From: Opitutaceae bacterium
GTDB taxonomy: Bacteria; Verrucomicrobiota; Verrucomicrobiia; Opitutales; Opitutaceae
Assembly (NCBI GenBank): GCA_016711225.1
Contig: JADJTK010000025.1
Span: 1 to 64,000 of the forward strand
Direction: 5' to 3'
DNA length: 64,000 nt
In this document: positions 9,461-19,489 of the stretch, piece after piece
Position numbering within the stretch: position 1 is the first letter of the stretch
How the letters are laid out: the number at the start of each line of letters is the position of its first letter
Position numbers and translations under genes: made by a program
The notes under the pieces: model-generated
The model's input: only the letters and a program-made list of their open reading frames with translations
The model's database searches: none
What the model was told of the DNA's origin: nothing

Positions 9461-10218
9461 TGCCAAGATCCGTACAGGTGCGGACGTGATCTGCAATTCA
9501 GGAAAGCCGGGGTGACGCAGCTGTCCCTGCGGGGTGCAGCGAGGTTCGCCAGAACGTCGTTTCCACCTGTCGGCCACGGCGGCGAGGTTGCCGGTCCGGA
9601 TGCAGGCCCGTCCGCCGCTTCGGCTCTAGCGACGCTCGCCAGAGCGTCGCCCCCGCGCCTGCCTCCGTCGTAAGCTGAATGGCGCAGCCGTTCAGCCCTG
9701 GGGGCGCTGAGCCCCTGCTTGGCTCCGCCCTAGCGCGTACTGCCATCTGCATTCTGCGTTCTGCCATAGGCCTGTTGCCGCTTGCCGTGGCCCACTCCTT
9801 TAGGACGGGGATCCGGGTCTTGCCCCCTCCCGAGCGCAATTCGCTGTCGCGATCGCGACATGGGGCCGCGCGGAGCTGGCAGCGCGCGAGGCGGGAGACG
9901 AGTTCCCTCCGTCACGCTCGGAGCCACGGGAGAACGGCCGCCACGACTTCGCCACCCACGAATCCCTCTGTGTTCTCCTCCCCCTCTGTGCCCTCAGTGA
10001 CCTCTGTGGTGAAAATTCGGTTCTCTGCGCTCTCTGCGGTGCCCCTCTTCAGAACCTCCGCGCCCCCCGCCGCCTCTGTGCACTCCTTGACCTCCGTAAG
10101 GATACTTCTGAGTCCTTCACCATTGGCTACTGGCTATCGTTCAACCCCGAACGGCACGTCGGCAAGCGACGGCCCTCCAGCCGGAGTCTTGGCGGCACTC
10201 CACTCCGGCGCTATGCGC
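9461..10218. repeat. Long non-coding junction with degenerate word repeats
   Basis: This 758-base gap between the glycosyltransferase start and the fliO stop has no convincing gene. It holds a perfect 9-bp stem-loop (gcgacgctc/gagcgtcgc, 9629-9650), a REP-like unit (9671-9697), a degenerate repeat of ctgca/ttctgc words (9739-9767), and a long array of CTCTGTG/CTCTGCG words (9964-10096; CACAGAGG on the other strand). Confidence 0.6.
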
Positions 10219-10659
10219 TCAGCGCCGCGCCTCGACTTCGGCGGGCTTAGCCTCGGCCACCGCACCCGGCTCGTCGAGCCGGCACAACAGATCGATGCGC
10301 CCGGCACAGACCCCCAGCAGCATCCGCCGATCGCCGTAGGTCGCCACCGCGAGAAACTGCTTGTTGCCCAAGGGGCGTGTCTCCTCGATCATAAGACGCT
10401 GGACGAACTTCGCCCCAACCCGCGGGCCAAGCGCTCCACGCTTGAGCAGATAAATCCCGCCGGCGGTGAGCACGGCGATCACCCCAAGCGAACCCCAGAG
10501 TGGATATGAATCGTCGGCCACCGGGTGCTGCCGGGCCTCCGGTGAATTGCGCGGATAGATCACTCCGGCGGGATCGACCGGGGCATCGGCCGCCGCCAAC
10601 GGCAGCGCCGGCATAACCAGCCACAAGGCGAGCCGAAGTACCTGCGAAACATAGCGCAT
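10219..10659 (-). CDS. fliO: Flagellar biosynthetic protein FliO
   Basis: FliO helps assemble the FliP ring of the flagellar export gate. The 146-residue protein has a signal-like segment (LALWLVMPALPLAAA), one transmembrane helix near residues 53-71 (LWGSLGVIAVLTAGGIYLL) and a short cytoplasmic region with the family pattern FVQRLMIEETRPLGNKQFLAVATYGDRRMLLGV. It is the last gene of the minus-strand flagellar operon, 6 bases after fliN. Oddly, no fliP, fliQ, fliR, flhB or flhA follows. Confidence 0.8.
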   Translation of the reverse strand: MRYVSQVLRLALWLVMPALPLAAADAPVDPAGVIYPRNSPEARQHPVADDSYPLWGSLGVIAVLTAGGIYLLKRGALGPRVGAKFVQRLMIEETRPLGNKQFLAVATYGDRRMLLGVCAGRIDLLCRLDEPGAVAEAKPAEVEARR

Positions 10660-10665
10660 GTGCGA

Positions 10666-10914
10666 TCAGCGGGCGACGCCCACCAGTTCGGTGATCTTGA
10701 TGCCGAAATTGTCCTCGACGACCACCACCTCGCCGTAAGCGATGAGCTTGTCGTTGACGAACAGGCCCACCGGATCGTTGGCCGTCTGGTTGAGCTGAAT
10801 GACCGAGCCGGGCTGCAGCTCCATCACCTCGCGCATGGGCAGCATGCTGGTACCCAACTGCACGGTGATGTTCACCTTCACATCGAGCAGGATATCCAAA
10901 TTTCTGTCGTCCAT
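10666..10914 (-). CDS. fliN: Flagellar motor switch protein FliN
   Basis: C-ring component that contacts FliM and FliH. At 82 residues it is essentially the SpoA domain alone (ILLDVKVNITVQLGTSMLPMREVM, then GLFVNDKLIAYGEVVVVEDNFGIKITEL), which is the core of FliN without the usual N-terminal extension. It lies between fliM (9-base gap) and fliO (6-base gap). Confidence 0.92.
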   Translation of the reverse strand: MDDRNLDILLDVKVNITVQLGTSMLPMREVMELQPGSVIQLNQTANDPVGLFVNDKLIAYGEVVVVEDNFGIKITELVGVAR

Positions 10915-10923
10915 GGTGGGGCG

Positions 10924-11955
10924 TTAGCGGCTCTTTTCGTTGGTCAGGGTTTCGATCCGGCTGGTGAGTTCGACGGCGACTTTGCCATCCTCCTGACCGG
11001 CGCGGCCGTTGAATTTGGCGGTGCCCGCGAGGGTCACCCGGGTCTTGTCGATGATGTCGCGCGGCAGCTCGACGACGTCGCCCACCCGCAGTTGCGAGAG
11101 CTCGCGCGCGCTGAGCTGGAAGGCATCCCACTCGGCGCGTACCGGGACAGTGATCACGTCGTAGGAAGCCAGCCACGCGGCCTTCTTCTCGATCTGGGAA
11201 ATCTCGGTCTCCTTCTGGCGGCGGGCCTGCATCTTCTTCACCACCGGTTCGATGGTGTAGTAGGCCACGCCGATCTGGATCTGCTCGGAGCAATCGCCCA
11301 GGGAGGCCTCGAGAGCGAGCACCAGCACGATCGCGTTCTTGGGCGAAGTCTGGAGGAAACGGCCGCTGTTCTCGTGGCCGATGATGAGGGGGCGCAGCTC
11401 CTGCTCGGTGCGCCACTGGCTGCACCATTCCTCGAGCAGGATCATCAGCACGTCCTCGATGAGGGCGATTTCGATCTCGGTGAGGTAGCGCTCGACCTTG
11501 ATCGAGTGGCCGCGGCCCCCGAGCATGCGGTCGGCGATGGTCAGAGCCAGGCGGGGATTGACGTCGATGATACCCACGCCGAGCAACGGCTCGGCCTTGA
11601 AGAGGGAAATATGCGTCGGGCTGGGAAGACTCTCGGTGAACTTCTCGTAGGTGAGCGTGGTCAAGCGGGCCATTTTCAGCGAGAACTCCATGCGCAGGAA
11701 GAGCGAGAGCCGCGCGGAGAGATAGCGGATGAAGTCCTCATGCAGCATGCGCAGACGGCGCAGCTCGACCTCAGTGAGGAAGACCGGATTGCGAAAGTCG
11801 TACGAATCGATCTTGAGACCTTCGAGTGTGGTGTACGGCGTGCCGTCGTGCTTGAAGACCTTGAACTGAGGCACACTGACGGCCTCGGCCAGCAGCTTGT
11901 CGATCTCGGACTGGTCGAGGATCTCGGAGGGGGATTTGCCTTTGTCGTCGGGCAC
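10924..11955 (-). CDS. fliM: Flagellar motor switch protein FliM
   Basis: C-ring switch protein that binds CheY-P and FliG. It has 343 residues. The N-terminal ILDQSEIDKLLAEA is the FliM leader, which normally binds CheY-P through an LSQxEIDxLL motif and is conserved here. The middle CheC-like domain includes GVGIIDVNPRLALTIADRMLGG, and the C-terminal SpoA domain (SARELSQLRVGDVVELPRDI) packs with FliN. Length is normal. Confidence 0.95.
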   Translation of the reverse strand: MPDDKGKSPSEILDQSEIDKLLAEAVSVPQFKVFKHDGTPYTTLEGLKIDSYDFRNPVFLTEVELRRLRMLHEDFIRYLSARLSLFLRMEFSLKMARLTTLTYEKFTESLPSPTHISLFKAEPLLGVGIIDVNPRLALTIADRMLGGRGHSIKVERYLTEIEIALIEDVLMILLEEWCSQWRTEQELRPLIIGHENSGRFLQTSPKNAIVLVLALEASLGDCSEQIQIGVAYYTIEPVVKKMQARRQKETEISQIEKKAAWLASYDVITVPVRAEWDAFQLSARELSQLRVGDVVELPRDIIDKTRVTLAGTAKFNGRAGQEDGKVAVELTSRIETLTNEKSR

Positions 11956-12047
11956 GGTGGGAAGGGGGCTGTGGTCGGTGGGCGGTAGTCAGTTCGCGCA
12001 GATCGCCGAGGGGCAACCGGTGGCGCACGTCTTTCGATACGAGGTGC

Positions 12048-12712
12048 CTACTGCACCACGAAGTCGGAGAAGAAGATCTGCTCGACCACCCGCACCCCCA
12101 GCACCTCGTTGTAGGCGGAGATGAGCCGGGCGCGGATGAGATTGCGCGAGCCGATCTCCTCCAGATCGGCCAGCGAGAGCGAGCCGAGGGTGTTGAGCGT
12201 GGCGTCCAGCAACTGGGGTTGGCGTTCCTCGAAGAGCTCGCGCAGGTTGGATTTGCCGGTGAGGAGGAACGAAGTCTTCAAATAGCGGGTACCCATGGTG
12301 CCCGAGAGGTTGACCACGACATTGTCGAACTTGTAGCTGCCGGGGCCCTCGTTGCCGCCGCCGGCCGCCTCCCCGTGTTTGCCCTCGCCCTTCTTGGCCT
12401 CGCCGTGCTTGGCCTCCTTCTTGGCCTCCTTCTTGGGGCTTCCGCATGCGCCGCTGGAGCAGCCGCGTGCCCGGCCGGAGCCGCACCGTGCTCGCCAGCC
12501 GCCGCGCCCGCGGGCGCCAGCGCGGCGAGTTGGCTCTTCATGCGTGGCAACAACACAAATTCGGCCACCACCCACGAGATGACCGGTGCCAGCACCAGGG
12601 CGAGGATGAGTGGGAGGAATCCCATCACGCCGCCGCCCTTCGGGGCGGCGTCGGCCGCAGCGGCGGCGGGCGCCGCAGCGGCCTCGGGTTTCTCGGTCTT
12701 CTCGGCTGCCAT
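12048..12712 (-). CDS. fliL: Flagellar basal body protein FliL (one-base frameshift)
   Basis: Stator-associated inner-membrane protein. The N-terminal part has a transmembrane helix near residues 30-52 (VMGFLPLILALVLAPVISWVVAE). A low-complexity Ala/His/Pro then Lys/Glu/Gly linker follows (KKEAKKEAKHGEAKKGEGKHGE). The C-terminal domain (FDNVVVNLSGTMGTRYLKTSF...GVRVVEQIFFSDFVVQ) is the FliL domain. The halves are in different frames, joined at a run of four G on the + strand (about 12435). One more base makes a 222-codon gene, so a sequencing indel is likely. It lies directly after flgE in the operon. Confidence 0.85.
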
Positions 12713-12727
12713 GGTGGATGGGGCGGC

Positions 12728-13714
12728 TTACCGCTTGAGGTTGACGATGTCCTGCAGGATCTCGTCGGAGGTGGTGATCAGTTTCGAGGCGGCCTGGAAG
12801 GCGCGCTGGGTGGTGATCATGTTGGCGAACTCCTCGGTCATATCGATATTGGCCATTTCCAACGAACCGGAGATCACCCGGCCGTTGCCGTTTTGCGCGG
12901 CCGCCAGCGGACCGGAAGTGATGGCGGTGGAGATCACGCCGGCCGCGCGGGTCGCAGGCCAGTCTTCGGTGGGACCGGCGTCGTCGATACCGCTGAAGAG
13001 ATTGTTGCCCTCCTTCACCAAGGCGGCGGGATCGCTGAAGCGTTCCAGCAGCACCCGGCCACGCACGAACGAAGTGCCGTTGCTGAGGAAGATGTTGATG
13101 TTGCCGCCCTGATCGATCTGGAAGGTCTCCATGCGCGGGGGCGGCAACGTGCTTTCATCGATGCCAACGGTCGCCGGATCGTCCGGCACGGTCTCCGGCC
13201 CCGCGATGCGGATGTCGCGCAGGTTGGCCGTATCCAGGGTGACCGAGGCCGGGTTGTAGTTGCCCGAGGCCTCGGTGGCGTCGTCGAGCCCCAGGCCCTG
13301 CACCTTGAAACCGGCGTTGGTGACCAGGAAGCCCTGGTCGTCCACGCGGAAGTCGCCGGCCCGGGTGACGTACTCCAGGCCCTGCAGGGTGTCGCGCACC
13401 CGGAAGAAGCCTTCGCCCGAGACCGACAGGTCGGTGAGCCCGCCGGTGGTCTGCAGGGCGCCTTGGGTGAACTGAGTCTTGATCGTGGCGATCTTGGCGC
13501 CGGTGCCGATCTGCTGGGTGACGGTGTTGGACCCCAGGGCGGCGCCGCTGTTGCCGGTGCCGCGCTGCAGGGTATTGGAGAACGTATCCTCGAAGCGAGT
13601 CCGCGCCCCCTTGTACCCCACGGTATTGATGTTGGAGATATTGTTGCCGATGACTTCGATGCCTCGTACGAACGAGCGCATCGCTCCCACTCCGGCGGTC
13701 ATTGATCCGATCAT
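12728..13714 (-). CDS. flgE: Flagellar hook protein FlgE
   Basis: Monomer of the flagellar hook. 328 residues from the ATG at 13714, where MIGSMTAGVGAM begins the family N terminus. NNISNINTVGYKGARTRFED and the domain joint GEGFFRVRD are typical, and the C-terminal GSLEMANIDMTEEFANMI with TTQRAFQAASK is the conserved axial motif. It is shorter than the enteric FlgE of about 400 residues, so the D2/D3 surface domains are small. The longer frame to 13792 has no coding character and overlaps the end of flgD. Confidence 0.92.
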   Translation of the reverse strand: MIGSMTAGVGAMRSFVRGIEVIGNNISNINTVGYKGARTRFEDTFSNTLQRGTGNSGAALGSNTVTQQIGTGAKIATIKTQFTQGALQTTGGLTDLSVSGEGFFRVRDTLQGLEYVTRAGDFRVDDQGFLVTNAGFKVQGLGLDDATEASGNYNPASVTLDTANLRDIRIAGPETVPDDPATVGIDESTLPPPRMETFQIDQGGNINIFLSNGTSFVRGRVLLERFSDPAALVKEGNNLFSGIDDAGPTEDWPATRAAGVISTAITSGPLAAAQNGNGRVISGSLEMANIDMTEEFANMITTQRAFQAASKLITTSDEILQDIVNLKR

Positions 13715-13788
13715 GGTGATTCCTCTGGGTTGGCGGTTTCTTGTTTCGAAGGCGGGTTCAGCCGGGGCCTGGACGTTCGTGTCCGGGG

Positions 13789-14271
13789 TCACGGGCGTGA
13801 GATTGGGGGCTCGGTCTCGGCGGCCGGAGCAGTGGAGCTCACCGCCGTGACGTCCGACGGGCTGAAGCTCTTGTCCCCGATCTTGATCACCGAGACGCCG
13901 TGCTCGTCGTAACCGACCGAGGTGACGATGCCCGAGGTGGCGACCTTGTCCTTGGTGACGGTGACGTACTTACCGAGCATGGCCTGGGCGCTCGAGAAAT
14001 CCTGGGTCACAATGAATGCCTTCAGCGTCTTGACCATGTCGCTCATTTGGGCGCTCGAGGAGAAACTGGACATTTGGGCGATAAAATCGGTGTCCTTCTG
14101 CGGCGAGAGTGGATCTTGATTCGCCATTTGGGTGGCGAGCAGCTTGAGGAAATCACTCTGGTCGAGGTTCTTTTTCACCACACGGTCGAAGCCGGGCAAC
14201 TTGGCCAGCGCGGCGGCCTGGGCCGGATCGCTGGCGGTGGGGATCGAGGAAACGGAAGCGACGGTGCTCAT
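13789..14271 (-). CDS. flgD: Flagellar hook assembly (capping) protein FlgD
   Basis: Scaffold for hook assembly. 160 residues from the ATG at 14271. The core LDQSDFLKLLATQMANQDPLSPQ and the following FIAQMSSFSSSAQM are the FlgD signature. A short beta region (GKYVTVTKDKVATSGIVTSVGYDE) follows, without the full C-terminal FlgD Ig-like and tudor domains. It lies between fliK and flgE, the usual fliK-flgD-flgE order. Confidence 0.9.
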   Translation of the reverse strand: MSTVASVSSIPTASDPAQAAALAKLPGFDRVVKKNLDQSDFLKLLATQMANQDPLSPQKDTDFIAQMSSFSSSAQMSDMVKTLKAFIVTQDFSSAQAMLGKYVTVTKDKVATSGIVTSVGYDEHGVSVIKIGDKSFSPSDVTAVSSTAPAAETEPPISRP

Positions 14272-14282
14272 GGCGGGGAGGC

Positions 14283-16968
14283 TTAGGCCCACACCCGCAG
14301 ACCGCGGGCATCGGCGAGAGCGGAACTGGGAGTGAGGGGAGCAGCGGCCCGGGGGGCGGACCGGCGGGAGGTGCCGGCCACGCTCTTAACCGCGGCCGCA
14401 CTAGGAAGGTTGAACGCCTGGCGTTCGTCGGCATCGGCCGAACGCCCACGCGGCTGCTGCCGTTGTTGGTCGAAGGAGGAAGCCGACTGCCCGGGTTGCT
14501 GCTCGGGCTGCTGGCCGTTGCGCTCGAAACTTGGATCGGAGAACTTCAGCCCTCGTTCGACGAGCCGCGGCGCCAGCGTTTCCCACTCTCGGGACAGCGC
14601 CCGCTGCAGATCCGGGGTCTGGGTGACAAACTTCGCGTGCACCACCCCATCGCGCCAGTTGAGGTGGATACGCAGGCTTTCGTTGTCCTTCGTCTCCAGG
14701 CGCAACTCCACGTGCGAGCGTCCCGTCTCCTGGGCCTTCTCGGCCACATCCATAACCTCACGCACGGCAGCCGCCGCAAACGAGCGGGTGGCGGCGACCT
14801 CCGCGGGCGGCTTCAGCGCCGTCCCTGCGATTCCACCACCGGTCTGTGCGCCAACCGCCGGCAGCTCGAAAGTATCGAGGGCGACATCGGCAGGCGGCAG
14901 TACCGGGGCGGAAGCGGTCATGGGTTGGGTCCTATTTGCAATGCTCGTGCCAGTATCCGACTCCAGAGCCCCTACCCTCTGCCTATCAACCGGTTGAAAG
15001 TTTCGCGTCCCCGCCTCCTTCCCGCTGACCCCCTCCGGGCGCGCGGTCTTGCCTGTGCCCGCGGCAAGAATTTCCCGCAGCCCTCGCATCGGCGTCTCCG
15101 CCCGTTGGACGTCCGCTCCAGTTGTGCGAACACCAGGTTCATCACCGGCCGTGGAGACATCAGTTTGCGGCGCCATCTCGACGTTGGCCACGCTGCCTGC
15201 CGCATTCGCCTCGGCCGGGACGACCGGGGTGGCCGGGCTCACCACACTCGCAGGGGTGACCACGACAGGAGTAGCCACCACCACCGGCGCCACAACCGGA
15301 GCCGTCAACGATGCCACAGCGGCACCTACCGGCACCTTTCCCGCCGCCGACGGCAAGGCAGGACGTGGCGCGTTCGCCGTAGCCGTCTCGACCAGCATCT
15401 GGGCCAAGGTCGGCATGGAGACCACCGGATTGGCGACAGCGCCCACCGCCGCTGCGGTGGCCACGCCGGCCGGAGCAGCCGCGATGGTGGCCTTGGTGGG
15501 TTTGGCATTCTCCGTGATGATCTGGGCTCCGGTGGCCCGAGCCTGCTCCGTTACCCGCCACGACGGCCGGCTCCGCCCGCGGGTTGGATCTACGGCCACC
15601 GGCGCTGCCGCCGGCACCGCCGTCATCAACGCTTGGGGTGCTGTCCCCAAGTCGGCTACCGGCTCCTCGATACCGGCCTCCGAATCGGCCGGTGCGACCC
15701 CGGCCCCGGTGGCGGCGACCGGTAGGGCCGCCGGCAGCGGCATAGGCTGCCGCCTGCTGGAAACCGAACGCAAAGTCGGCGCCTTGTCCTCGGCGGCCGG
15801 CACCACGGACTGGTTCTCTGGTGACATCTCACCCGGGACCAGCCCGGCGGCAGCGGCGACGGCCGGTTCCGCTACGGAAGCGACCGGCACGGCCACCGGC
15901 GCCGCCGACGTATCCCCTCTGGGCGCCACAGCAGGGCTGGTCGTAATGGCTCGCGCAGCCGCTGGGCGCGACACCCTCTCGGTCGTCGGCACTTGCGCTT
16001 GAGGCGAGACCACTTGCGCTGGCGAAGTCTCGGGCAAAGGCGTTGAGGGAAACGTCGACGGAGCCACGGCGACCGCCGGTGCCGCAGCGGGCGACGCCTC
16101 CGTCGGGGTGGGCCCACTTGGGACGACCACCTCGGCATGCGCGCTCTTCGTCGCCTGAGTCGCAATCGGCACCGGAACGGCCGAAATCGCGATTGGCCCC
16201 TTCAGGGCCGGCTCGGTGACGTTGGCGGTGGGAACCGGAAACACTGTAGCCTGAACCGGGGCTGCGGGCGTCCTCGCTGCGCCCGCCTTGACCGGGGCCA
16301 GCGATACTTGAGGGACGAAGGCGGGCGTCGAAGCAGATGCCGGCACGACCGCTGCAGACACTGCGGCAGGGCCGCCCGCTGCTGCGCCATCGGTAGACGC
16401 GCCACTCCCTCGGGGCAGCGCCAAAGACGCTACCGGTGCAGCCACTGGGGGCATCGCCGGCGCCAATTCCGCGGGGACGCTGACCGCAGCCGGGGCTCCG
16501 TCCGACGTCGTCGTGGCCATAGCCTGCGCCGCCATCGCGACAGTTGCCGTGGCCTTCTCCCCCCTCGGCGGCGGGCAGCTCGGGCCCGACAGCAATCGGT
16601 CGCATCTGCCTTCGTACCAGATCCACAGGTACAGGCAGCGGTGCCAACACCGCAGCGCAGGCCATCTGACTCCAGTCAATCCCGCTGTCGTCCTCCGGCG
16701 GAAAACCGGTATCGATCTCCATCCCCTCATCCACCGGTGCCTCGCCTTCGGCAACGACGGGCCGCTCCTGCACTGCGGTTGGAGCCGGGGCGGCTGCACC
16801 TGCCGGCCCGAGGCCGCTACCGGGCGCTGTGGGCGTACCACCGGGTTGGGCATCCAGCAGCGAGGCGAAGGAATCATGGGCGACGGGCACGCCAACCGGC
16901 GCAGCGGCCGGAGCGGGAGCGGAGGATACGCTGGGCGCAAGCGAAGGAGCGGAAAATAGGACCTGCAT
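14283..16968 (-). CDS. fliK: Flagellar hook-length control protein FliK (one-base frameshift)
   Basis: Secreted ruler that measures hook length and switches export specificity. The C-terminal domain (near RSHVELRLETKDNESLRIHLNW and FVTQTPDLQRALSREWETLAPRL) is the FliK substrate-switch domain. Some 650 residues of Ala/Pro/Val/Thr-rich low complexity precede it. The true start is MQVLFSAPSLAPS at 16968. The N-terminal frame changes at a C6 run on the + strand (16559-16564); removing one base gives 895 codons. The length is about twice that of enteric FliK, mostly in the disordered ruler region. Confidence 0.85.
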
Positions 16969-17034
16969 GGGACACCTCGACGAAGAGCGCCGGCGGCAAT
17001 CGGCGCGGGAAAGAAAAGGAACGACGTCGCGCGG

Positions 17035-17661
17035 TCAGGGACCGGCGGCGGGCTTGGCGGCGCGCATCAGGCGCAGGCGGTCGGAGAGTTTGGCGGCACG
17101 CTGGGCCTGGTTGTTCTTCTCGCTCTTGTCCTTGGCCATCTCTTCAAAGACGGGACCCACGATATCGGCCTTCATCAGCGAGAGGATTTTCACTACCGTG
17201 GGGTCGTCCATCTCGGAGAAGATGACGACCGCAGCCTTGGGGGTGAGCGTGGAGTAGGTCTGGGCGAGGCTCTTGAGGTTCTTGAGTTCATCGGTACCCA
17301 CGACGGTGAGCAAATGCGTGATCTCCTCCCTCTGGCTCTCGATCTCCTTGCGGGTACGGGCGAGTTCGGCGACCTCGGCCTCCAGCCGGGCTTCGCGCTG
17401 CACCACCGCCTGCTCACGCTCCTTGAGTCCGTCGCGCTGGGCCTTCAGTTCCTGGGCGAGCTTCTCGATCTCGGGAGTCCACATGTCCCAGGGCGCCCGG
17501 ACCTCGCGGGGGCGCAACACCTCGGCGGACACTTCGCCGGCCTGGGCGGCAAACGACGCGACGATGGCGGAGGCGCTTTTCATCACCAGAAAGCAGCTCA
17601 CCGCCGGCTGAAGCAATACGATCAAGACTGCGGCAAACCAGGGTTTGGTCAGGATGTTCAT
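17035..17661 (-). CDS. MotE-like flagellar coiled-coil protein
   Basis: A 208-residue protein with one N-terminal transmembrane helix (residues 8-27), a long coiled coil near 65-115 (REQAVVQREARLEAEVAELARTR) and a C-terminal MgtE N-domain-like helical region (LAQTYSTLTPKAAVVIFSEMDD and KILSLMKADIVGPVFEEMA). This architecture and its place between fliJ and fliK match MotE/YlxF-type chaperone or stator-associated proteins. Its start overlaps the fliJ stop by 4 bases. Confidence 0.75.
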   Translation of the reverse strand: MNILTKPWFAAVLIVLLQPAVSCFLVMKSASAIVASFAAQAGEVSAEVLRPREVRAPWDMWTPEIEKLAQELKAQRDGLKEREQAVVQREARLEAEVAELARTRKEIESQREEITHLLTVVGTDELKNLKSLAQTYSTLTPKAAVVIFSEMDDPTVVKILSLMKADIVGPVFEEMAKDKSEKNNQAQRAAKLSDRLRLMRAAKPAAGP

Positions 17662-18104
17662 GACGGAGAAAGAAGGCTTCCGCGAGGCAGACGGTCATCG
17701 AGTTGGCGCTGTTCGGCATGGATGACCTCGACCTGGAAATGCTCGCGGGCGCGCCCGCGCAGCTTCTCGATGAGCTTGACCTGCCGGTGGGCCTCAACCC
17801 AGAGCAGCCGGGCCGCCTCCTGCTCCTGCGCGGCCTTGGCCAGCGCCACTCCCGCCGCCTTCTCCTCGTCGAGCTCGGTGCGATACGCCCGCATGAAGGA
17901 TACCTGCATCGAGCCCGGCAGACCGGTGGCGCGCTGCACGATCAGCGACTCGACAAATTGCGCCACACGCAACTGCTGGTGCCGCAACGCGCTGTCGCAG
18001 GCCGCCCGCGCCCGGTTGGCCCGCGAGAAGACCTCGCTAGCGCGCATCTCCTGGAGATTGCGCAGCGTGCCAACCGGCTCGAGGGCGAAGCGGAATTTTT
18101 TCAT
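17658..18104 (-). CDS. fliJ: Flagellar export protein FliJ
   Basis: A 148-residue helical protein beginning MKKFRFALEPVGTLRNLQEM, the typical FliJ opening. The rest is coiled coil with regularly spaced Glu, Arg and Ala. FliJ acts as the stalk inside the FliI hexamer and escorts chaperones. It overlaps fliI upstream and motE downstream by 4 bases each, indicating coupled translation. Confidence 0.85.
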   Translation of the reverse strand: MKKFRFALEPVGTLRNLQEMRASEVFSRANRARAACDSALRHQQLRVAQFVESLIVQRATGLPGSMQVSFMRAYRTELDEEKAAGVALAKAAQEQEAARLLWVEAHRQVKLIEKLRGRAREHFQVEVIHAEQRQLDDRLPRGSLLSPS

Positions 18105-19417
18105 CCAACGATGCGCTTGAGCGCGGTAAAGGCGTCGGTGCGCCGGGCAAACTCGTCCACGCCCTGCCGCAGGAACTTCGTCAGCGGCTCGCGCAGTTCG
18201 ATCGCCCGGTCCACGGCCGGGTTGGAGTTCTTCGGGTAAGCCCCGATGGTGATGAGGTCCTCGTTTCTTCGGTATACAGCCATGGTCTCGCGGGCCCGCG
18301 CCACGGTGTCGACCTCCGGCGGGGTGCAGATGTCGCGGATCAGGCGCGAGACGCTGTCGAGCACATCGATGGCCGGGTAGTGGTTGGAATTGGCCAACGC
18401 GCGGGAGAGCACGATATGGCCATCGAGGATACCGCGCACGGCGTCGGCGATGGGCTCGTTCATGTCGTCGCCCTCGACCAATACAGTGTACAGGGCGGTG
18501 ATGGCGCCGCGCTCGCTCGTGCCGGCTCGTTCCAGCAGCCGCGGCAACATCGAGAAGACAGAGGGCGTGTAGCCACGGGTGGCCGGCGGTTCGCCCACGG
18601 CCAGACCGATCTCGCGTTGGGCCATGGCGAAGCGGGTCACCGAGTCGAGCATCAGCAGCACGCTTTTACCCTGTTCGCGGTAGGCCTCGGCGATAGCCGT
18701 GGCGGTGAAAGCGCTACGCACCCGCAAAGGCGCGGGCTGGTCCGAGGTGGCCACAACGACCACGGCACGCTTGAGCCCTTCCGGCCCGAGATCCTTCTCC
18801 AAAAACTCGCGCACCTCACGACCGCGCTCGCCGACCAGTCCGACCACAACCACGTCGGCCTGCACCCCACGGGCCATCATCCCGAGCAGCGTGGACTTGC
18901 CCACGCCCGAGCCGGCAAAGAGGCCCACGCGCTGGCCCCGGCCGAGCGGGGTAAAAGTGTCCACCGCCCGGATTCCGGTGGGGATCGGGTCCTTGATGCG
19001 CTCACGGCGCAAGGCGTTGGGCCGGGCCATGCTGGTGGGCATCACCGCAGGCAGGAAACGACCGCCGTCGATGGGCCGGCCGAGACCATCGAGCACACGA
19101 CCGAGCAGGTTGGGCCCGGGCTCGGGCAGCAGAGGCCGCTCGCCGGCCACCACCTTGCAGCCGGCATGCAGCCCCTCCATGTCGCCCAGGGGCATCAGCA
19201 GCACGGTATGATGGCGGAAGCCGACCACCTCCGCCTGGAGGGTGGAACCGTCGCGCTCCGACTTGATCAGGCAGATGTCGCCCAGCCCAACGTTGGGGCC
19301 GTCGGCCTCGACGATGAGTCCGGCCACGCCGGTGACACGGCCGGCGCGCTCGATCGGCACCGTACGTTGGATGCGTGCGGTCAGATCGTGGACGAAGGGT
19401 TCGAGGTTGGTGCTCAC
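18101..19417 (-). CDS. fliI: Flagellum-specific ATPase FliI
   Basis: ATPase of the flagellar type III export apparatus. 438 residues. Walker A GSGVGKST is at residues 169-176, and the F1-beta-like core shows SVLLMLDSVTRFAMAQREIGLAVGEPPATRGYTPSVF, given here in part, and GAITALYTVLVEGDDMNEP. Length and order are normal. It lies between fliH and fliJ as in most flagellar clusters. Confidence 0.95.
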   Translation of the reverse strand: MSTNLEPFVHDLTARIQRTVPIERAGRVTGVAGLIVEADGPNVGLGDICLIKSERDGSTLQAEVVGFRHHTVLLMPLGDMEGLHAGCKVVAGERPLLPEPGPNLLGRVLDGLGRPIDGGRFLPAVMPTSMARPNALRRERIKDPIPTGIRAVDTFTPLGRGQRVGLFAGSGVGKSTLLGMMARGVQADVVVVGLVGERGREVREFLEKDLGPEGLKRAVVVVATSDQPAPLRVRSAFTATAIAEAYREQGKSVLLMLDSVTRFAMAQREIGLAVGEPPATRGYTPSVFSMLPRLLERAGTSERGAITALYTVLVEGDDMNEPIADAVRGILDGHIVLSRALANSNHYPAIDVLDSVSRLIRDICTPPEVDTVARARETMAVYRRNEDLITIGAYPKNSNPAVDRAIELREPLTKFLRQGVDEFARRTDAFTALKRIVG

Positions 19418-19489
19418 CGGTGTGGGGGGGACGGGAGTAGCGGGTTTCGCGTTGCGGGTGACGAAAAGGGGAAAGGCCGTGCGTCGCGC

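Noticed and set aside
12446..13705. Long plus-strand open frames over fliL/flgE and elsewhere in the flagellar region
   Set aside because: They are antisense shadows of high-GC genes, with Gly/Arg/His-rich composition and no motifs.
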